Positions 56,506-64,000 of a DNA stretch of 64,000 nt are shown one piece after another. How positions within the stretch are numbered: position 1 is the stretch's first letter; the number at the start of each line of letters is the position of its first letter. Source of the DNA: Pseudomonas fluorescens (GTDB taxonomy: Bacteria; Pseudomonadota; Gammaproteobacteria; Pseudomonadales; Pseudomonadaceae); contig NZ_VCNJ01000003.1 of the NCBI RefSeq assembly GCF_005938625.1, forward strand, positions 62,001 to 126,000. The letters are read 5' to 3'. A program made the position numbers and the translations under genes. The notes beneath the pieces were generated by a model, which saw nothing but the letters and a program-made list of their open reading frames with translations, was not told where the DNA came from and did not search any database.

Positions 56506-58173
56506 AACAGCCTCCACAGAAACCTGTTGGCTTGAGCCGAAGGTCAGGTATTCAACCAACTCCGCCAACGGCAACGGCCGGCTGATCAGATAACCCTGCA
56601 CCTGATCGCAGCCAAACCCACGCAGCAGTTCAAGCTGCTCCGGCGTCTCAACCCCTTCCGCGACCACTTCCAAATGCAGGTTGTGCGCGAGATTGATCAT
56701 CGCGTGTACCAGTTTGCGGTTCTCCTCGCGCTGCTCCATGCCGCCGACAAAGCTCTTGTCGATCTTCAGCAAAGTGATCGGCAGGCTGTTGAGATGCACG
56801 AACGAGGAAAACCCGGTGCCGAAGTCATCCAGCGAGAAGCGCACACCGAGACGCCCCAGAGCATCCATGGTCTGCTTGACCAGATCGCTGCGGCGCATCA
56901 CCGCCGTTTCCGTCAGTTCGAATTCCAGCCACTGCGCCTCGACGCCACGCTCGGCGATCAAGCGGCTGAGCGTCGGCAACAATTGGCTGTCCTGAAACTG
57001 GCGGAACGACAGGTTGATCGCCATGTGCAGCGCCGGCAAACCGCGTTCTCGCAAGGCCTGCATATCGCGCAGCGCCCGGGAAATCACCCAGTAACCCAAC
57101 GGCACGATCAAACCACTCTGCTCGGCCAGTGGCACGAACTCACTCGGCGGCAGCAAACCGCGCTCGCTGTGACGCCAGCGCACCAAGGCTTCGAGGCCGA
57201 CAATCTGGCCATCCTGCATGTTCAGACGGGGCTGGTAATGCAGCTCCAGCTCATCGCGACGCAAGGCCCGGCGCAGCTCGCTTTCGAGGTCAGCCATGCT
57301 TCGCGCGTTGCGGTTGATGCGTTCGTTGAAGATATGAAAGGTGCAGCCCTGGGTGCTCTTGGCTTGCTGCATGGCGATGTGCGCGTGCCACATCAGCGGG
57401 TCGGCGCCGCCCTGTGCACGGGCGTGGGCGATGCCGAGGCTGGAGCCGATCAACAGGCTTTCACCATCCACCCAATACGGCTCGGCGAGCGCTTCGGTGA
57501 TGCGTTCAGCCATCCACTCGGCGCGTTGTGGCGCCCGACGGGTGTCGATCAGCAGAGCGAATTCGTCGCTGCCCAGCCGCGCCAGTTGATCACCGGCCTC
57601 CAGCTGACTTTTCAGCCGCGCAACGACTTGCAGGATCAAGCGATCGCCCGCCTGATGGCCAAGCGCATCGTTGGCATGCCGGAAGTTATCGAGATCAAGA
57701 TGCCCAAGGGCCAGCCCGCGACCATCACTTTCCGCGAGGCGCGCGGCGAGCAAGGTCTGGAACCCCTGACGGTTGGCGATGCCGGTCAGCGGGTCCTGTT
57801 CGGCAAGGCGTTGCAGGGTGTTTTCGAGAACGCCGCGCTCACGCACATGGCGCAGGCAACGGCGCAGCATGCCGGCGTCGAGGGCGTCGAACACCAGCCA
57901 GTCACTGACGCCAACCGGCGCGGTGTCCGGTTCATGTTCCAGCAGCAATACCGTCGGCAGGCTGCAACGGCCCGGTGCCGGTTGCAATGCCGGAAGGGTC
58001 AACAGCACCGCATTGCGGTTGTCTTCGAACAAACTGCTGACCGACTCCCAGCTCGGCGCGCTGATCAGCACCGCCGCGCTCCCCAACGGAGCCAGACACT
58101 CGCGCAATAACGCTGTCCACGCTGGCTCTTCGGCCAGTAGCAGCAAACGCAAGGGTTCGACAGGCGTAGACAA
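56503..58173 (-). CDS. GGDEF-EAL protein, probable c-di-GMP phosphodiesterase (ProE-like)
   Basis: 556 residues. An N-terminal receiver-like segment (1-110) lacks a clear phospho-Asp. The GGDEF domain has an altered active site (RLGSDEFALL, GSDEF). The EAL domain is intact: GLEALVRWRH, NLSFRQFQDSQLLP, ELTETAV, FSLDDFGTGFSS and EVVAEGVET. So breakdown of c-di-GMP is likely and synthesis doubtful. Position next to rep matches P. aeruginosa PA5295 (ProE), a phosphodiesterase affecting exopolysaccharide. Confidence 0.92.
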   Translation of the reverse strand: MSTPVEPLRLLLLAEEPAWTALLRECLAPLGSAAVLISAPSWESVSSLFEDNRNAVLLTLPALQPAPGRCSLPTVLLLEHEPDTAPVGVSDWLVFDALDAGMLRRCLRHVRERGVLENTLQRLAEQDPLTGIANRQGFQTLLAARLAESDGRGLALGHLDLDNFRHANDALGHQAGDRLILQVVARLKSQLEAGDQLARLGSDEFALLIDTRRAPQRAEWMAERITEALAEPYWVDGESLLIGSSLGIAHARAQGGADPLMWHAHIAMQQAKSTQGCTFHIFNERINRNARSMADLESELRRALRRDELELHYQPRLNMQDGQIVGLEALVRWRHSERGLLPPSEFVPLAEQSGLIVPLGYWVISRALRDMQALRERGLPALHMAINLSFRQFQDSQLLPTLSRLIAERGVEAQWLEFELTETAVMRRSDLVKQTMDALGRLGVRFSLDDFGTGFSSFVHLNSLPITLLKIDKSFVGGMEQREENRKLVHAMINLAHNLHLEVVAEGVETPEQLELLRGFGCDQVQGYLISRPLPLAELVEYLTFGSSQQVSVEAV

Positions 58174-58435
58174 GCTAGCTCCCTAGACTCTGCAAAGATG
58201 TGGGCGGGGCATTATGCCGTTGCGATGTTCAATGACCAAATGACAACGGTTATCAAAACGTTATTTTGTGTCACGAATGAGAACATTAGCCGCAAAATCA
58301 CCGCGCATCCTCCGCGAAAGTAACAAAACCGGCAAATTTGAATCGCGTGGTACGTCACAAGTCGGAGAGAGCAGCACAATTCTCTGAGCCTGTTAAAATG
58401 CCGGCCCATTTCGTCAACGACTCCCGAATTTTCGT

Positions 58436-61077
<2,642 letters not shown>

Positions 61078-61095
61078 AGCCACACCGCAGCCCCC

Positions 61096-61187
61096 CTGTA
61101 GGAGTGAGCCTGCTCGCGATAGCGTAGTGTCAGCTGATATTTTCGTCGGCTGATACACCGCTATCGCGAGCAGGCTCACTCCTACAG
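61096..61187. repeat. Type A REPIN-like inverted pair 6
   Basis: CTGTAGGAGTGAGCCTGCTC and the inverted GAGCAGGCTCACTCCTACAG flank about 45 bases, between converging genes. Confidence 0.9.
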
Positions 61188-61205
61188 TTGTTTTAGGTCC
61201 GGCAG

Positions 61206-63128
61206 TTATTGGGTGGTGGCTTTGAGGCCGGTGAGGAGCAGACGTTGGAAGAGGTCTTCTTTCAGGCCGTCCGGGTTTGTCAGTTGCATGCGTTCAAGAT
61301 GCTCGGGGTAGAGCGATGCCTCGGGGGCGTCGAGGGCTGCTTTGCCCAGTTCGAGGATTTCGGTGAGTTTGAATTTGCTTTTCAGCCAGTTCAGCGCCCG
61401 CAGCAAATCCCGTTCGATCGCGGTGAAATCACAGCCCAGCGGGTACTCCGGAAACAGGTTTTTGTGCCGTGCGGCGATGGCTTGCAAACGCTGCGGTGTG
61501 TTATCGGCAAAGCGTGGGTCGAGGCGGAAATCCTTTGGCAGCTTGCCGACTTTTTGCGCTTGCTCGATCAAACCCTGCTGGAAGCGAGAGTCACTGATAT
61601 TCAGCAATGACTCGATCACCACAGCGTCGGATTTGCCGCGCAGATCGGCGATGCCGTATTCGGTGACTACGATGTCGCGCAGATGCCGTGGAATCGTGCA
61701 GTGGCCGTATTCCCAGACGATGTTGGAGCTGACATCGCCACCGGACTCACGCCAGCTGCGCAGAATCAGAATCGACCGCGCATCGTGCAACGCATGTCCC
61801 TGCGCCACAAAGTTGTACTGCCCACCGACACCGCTGAGCACACGTCCGTCTTCGAGTTGATCCGCCACGCCCGCGCCAAGCAAGGTCATGGTGAACACGG
61901 TGTTGATGAAGCGCGCATCGAGGCGCTGCAAGCGCTTGAGTTCTTCCTGTCCGTAGAGCTCGTTGATGTAACTGATGCGGGTCATGTTGAATTCGAGGCG
62001 TTTGCTCAGTGGCAGCTCACGCAGGCGCTCGTAGAAACTGCGCGGGCCAAGGAAGAAACCGCCGTGCACCGAGATGCCGTCAGTCTGTGCTGCCTCGTCG
62101 AGGGTGCCGGCGTTGGCCTGCTCCTGAGTCTGTACGTCGGGATAGACCTTGCGCCGGATGATCCCGGCATCCGCCAGTACCAACAAGCCGTTGACGAACA
62201 TTTCGCTGCAACCGTAAAGCCCTTTGGCAAATGGCCCGGTGCCGCCCTCGCGGTCGATCAACTGCGCCCATTGGCTGAGGTTGATGTCGTCGAGCAACGC
62301 TTTATAGCCGGCATTATCCGCCTGACGCGCAAGCAGCGCTGCGGTCAATGCATCGCCCATCGAACCAATGCCGATCTGCAGCGTGCCGCCGTCGCGCACC
62401 AGCGTGCTCGCATGCAAACCAATGAAATGATCCTGAAACCCCACCGGCATGTTCGGCGTGGAAAACAGCGTACTGCTGTCCTTCGCGTCGATCAGCAGGT
62501 CGAAGGTGTCGATATCGACTTCGGCATCGCCGGGCATGTACGGCAGATCGGTGTGGACTTGGCCGACCAGCAGAATCGTCTCCCCGGCTTCGCGACGCTT
62601 GGCGATCATCGGGAACAGGTCGAGGGTGATGTCGGGGTTGCAGCTCAGGCTCAGGCGATCCGGGTGTTCGCTGCTGCTGGCCAATAACTGCGCCACCAGG
62701 TTCAGCCCGGCGGCGTTGATGTCGCGGGCGGCGTGGCTGTAGTTGCTGCTGACGTAATCCTGCTGGGCCGGCGCGCTGTTGAGCAGGCTGCCGGGCTGCA
62801 TGAAGAACTGTTCGATACGGATGTTGGCGGGCAGGCTGTCGCGGTGCAGGTCGGCGAGGAAATCGAATTCCGGATAGTCACCGAAGACGCGCTCGACGAA
62901 GGGTTCGATGAAGCGCTTTTGCAAACCGTCGCCCAACGCCGGGCGGCCGAGGCACAGCGCGGTGTAGATCGTCAGTTGCCGCTCGGGCAAGCCTTTGATC
63001 CGCCGGTACAGCGCGTTGACGAAGTGATTGGGTTTGCCCAGGCCCAGCGGCATGCCCATGTGGATATGTGCCGGCAAGCGTGCCAGCACGTCATCCACTG
63101 CCTGTTCGATCGAACACAACTGCACCAT
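61206..63128 (-). CDS. Acetyl-CoA hydrolase/transferase family protein
   Basis: 640 residues, longer than the roughly 500 of typical acetyl-CoA:CoA transferases, because of insertions and a C-terminal extension. N-terminal domain from HIHMGMPLGLGKPNHFVNAL; C-terminal family block VVTEYGIADLRGKSDA; GTLQIGIGSMGDALTAALLA binds CoA. It may hydrolyse acyl-CoA or transfer CoA between acids; substrate unknown. Confidence 0.88.
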   Translation of the reverse strand: MVQLCSIEQAVDDVLARLPAHIHMGMPLGLGKPNHFVNALYRRIKGLPERQLTIYTALCLGRPALGDGLQKRFIEPFVERVFGDYPEFDFLADLHRDSLPANIRIEQFFMQPGSLLNSAPAQQDYVSSNYSHAARDINAAGLNLVAQLLASSSEHPDRLSLSCNPDITLDLFPMIAKRREAGETILLVGQVHTDLPYMPGDAEVDIDTFDLLIDAKDSSTLFSTPNMPVGFQDHFIGLHASTLVRDGGTLQIGIGSMGDALTAALLARQADNAGYKALLDDINLSQWAQLIDREGGTGPFAKGLYGCSEMFVNGLLVLADAGIIRRKVYPDVQTQEQANAGTLDEAAQTDGISVHGGFFLGPRSFYERLRELPLSKRLEFNMTRISYINELYGQEELKRLQRLDARFINTVFTMTLLGAGVADQLEDGRVLSGVGGQYNFVAQGHALHDARSILILRSWRESGGDVSSNIVWEYGHCTIPRHLRDIVVTEYGIADLRGKSDAVVIESLLNISDSRFQQGLIEQAQKVGKLPKDFRLDPRFADNTPQRLQAIAARHKNLFPEYPLGCDFTAIERDLLRALNWLKSKFKLTEILELGKAALDAPEASLYPEHLERMQLTNPDGLKEDLFQRLLLTGLKATTQ

Positions 63129-63207
63129 CTGAAGCCTCCTGCCCGTTCCGTGAATAGGGGTAGACCGAGCTTGCCTTGAGTTTGCTGCAATGAACAGAGT
63201 CAGATTT

Positions 63208-63395
63208 CCCTCACCCTAACCCTCTCCCAGAGGTAGAGGGGACTGATTGGGGGATATTGGGGAGGTACGCCGACGTGAAATAGCTTTGCTGAATCCATAA
63301 TCGCTAAGGTCTTTCAGGTCGATGTCGGACGCCAGACACCTCGATCGGCCCCCTCTCCCTCTGGGAGAGGGCTGGGGTGAGGGTGAGGGGCTCTT
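63208..63395. repeat. Type D intergenic repeat, copy 2
   Basis: CCCTCACCCTAACCCTCTCC at one end and GAGAGGGCTGGGGTGAGGGT at the other, with about 110 unrelated bases between. The second known copy is at 4435-4585. Nothing else of note is in 63129-63451 apart from the terminator. Confidence 0.8.
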
Positions 63396-63408
63396 GAATC
63401 GCAGGCAC

Positions 63409-63437
63409 AAAAAAACCGTCCGAAGACGGTTTTTTTC
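63409..63437 (-). terminator. Intrinsic terminator of the cytochrome c5 gene
   Basis: AAAAAAACCGTC-CGAA-GACGGTTTTTTT. Confidence 0.9.
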
Positions 63438-63451
63438 ATCAGAAGCGCGGC

Positions 63452-63880
63452 TTATTTCAGGCCGGACATCTTCTGGATTGCGCCCTTCAACTCGTCATCC
63501 GAGCAATCGGCGCAGGTGCCTTTCGGAGGCATCGCGTTCAGGCCGGTAATGGCTTTGGCCAACAGCCCGTCGAGGCCGCCCTGATGATCGGCGCGGTCTT
63601 TCCAGGCGGCGGCATCACCAATTTTCGGCGCACCCAACAAGCCCGTGCCATGGCAAGCGTTGCAATGTTTGGCAATCACTTCATCCGGAGTCTTCGCACC
63701 GCCACCGCCACCGGCAGTTGCCGCGACTTCCATCCCCTTGCATTCCTGCCCTTGAACACACACCTGGCCGACGGGCTCGAGGCGTTTGGCAATGTCGTCA
63801 TTCGTCGCAGCTTGAGCGCTGACAGCCCAGAGGGCCAATACGGTTGCTGGTGCAGCCAGCATTTTCATAATTAGATTCAC
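63452..63880 (-). CDS. cycB: Cytochrome c5
   Basis: 142 residues from a GTG at 63880 with GAGGGTG just upstream; an ATG four codons later lacks a ribosome site. Signal peptide ends at SAQA. Haem motif CNACHG near residue 72, axial Met in GLNAMPPKGTC, and two extra cysteines in GTCADCSDD, a c5 hallmark, plus an N-terminal Cys pair CVQGQEC. Small periplasmic electron carrier. Confidence 0.93.
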   Translation of the reverse strand: MNLIMKMLAAPATVLALWAVSAQAATNDDIAKRLEPVGQVCVQGQECKGMEVAATAGGGGGAKTPDEVIAKHCNACHGTGLLGAPKIGDAAAWKDRADHQGGLDGLLAKAITGLNAMPPKGTCADCSDDELKGAIQKMSGLK

Positions 63881-63965
63881 GCGTTCACCCTCAATGGTGG
63901 CTATTCACGCCTGCGGCCACGGTTCGCAGGCGGGCGCAAGTATAGCGGGTAGCCCGCCACACTGA

Positions 63966-63995
63966 AACAACCCCATGATTAAAGGGGTCTTGTTG
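63966..63995. terminator. Possible terminator hairpin at the window end
   Basis: AACAACCCC-ATGATTAAA-GGGGTCTTGTT; the arms pair but the T run is weak. Confidence 0.3.
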
Positions 63996-64000
63996 CGCAT

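Overview
The window is a GC-rich chromosomal segment of a fluorescent pseudomonad (Pseudomonas fluorescens complex by gene content, protein sequence and repeat type). Gene order follows the Pseudomonas core: ppx/ppk-hemB-DedA-elbB, algP-fkbP-algQ-dsbB, hemY-hemX-hemD-hemC-algR, argH, cyaA, rnk, cyaY, lptM-lysA-dapF-DUF484-xerC-HAD, sutA-yjbQ-amtB-glnK, ubiK, comM, LysR/MATE/EAL protein, rep-xpt and cytochrome c5. The species assignment is inference; no rRNA gene is present.

Layout. 0-2.6 kb: 3' part of a polar amino-acid ABC importer operon. 2.8-7.9 kb: polyphosphate genes ppx and ppk facing each other, then hemB. 8-12.3 kb: DedA protein, ElbB, YaiI-type protein and a cytochrome c/FTR1 iron permease fusion. 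12.5-17.3 kb: an envelope lipoprotein cluster with two paralogous COG3014-type lipoproteins, a YcfL-like lipoprotein, an LpoB-like lipoprotein and a secreted LpoB/CsgG-like protein. 17.4-24.5 kb: LysE exporter, MscS channel, ABC-F ATPase, AlgP, FKBP, AlgQ, DsbB. 24.7-31.5 kb: haem-branch operon, algR and argH, with a decayed algZ fragment between the last two. 31.7-45.3 kb: GST, small conserved proteins, adenylate cyclase, Rnk, frataxin, the lysA-dapF-xerC operon, SutA, and the nitrogen operon glnK-amtB with a readable sigma-54/NtrC control region. 46.0-48.85 kb: a small accessory island between ubiK and comM, genes that I recall as adjacent in P. aeruginosa. 48.9-64 kb: ComM, DUF4432 protein, chemoreceptor, LysR/MATE pair, GGDEF-EAL protein, Rep helicase, Xpt, acetyl-CoA hydrolase/transferase and cytochrome c5.

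The accessory island is the least explained part. It holds a C4-antisense-RNA-like structured element, a Bro-N antirepressor-like gene broken by one frameshift, a HigA-type antitoxin without a toxin, two 56-residue paralogous small ORFs each followed by a terminator, and a divergent GNAT-like protein directly ahead of the second small ORF. Its sequence is visibly more A+T-rich than the flanks.

Intergenic repeats are dense. Type A are REPIN-like inverted pairs of a GTGGGAGCGAGC..GCTCGCGAA element (six). Type B are inverted pairs of GATCGCAGCCTTCGGCAGC (four, plus one half). Type C is a CGTTCCCACGCTCCGCGTGG palindrome (one full, one half). Type D is a longer element bounded by CCCTCACCC..CTCTCCC inverted ends (two). 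No transposase or RAYT gene, tRNA, rRNA or CRISPR array was seen.
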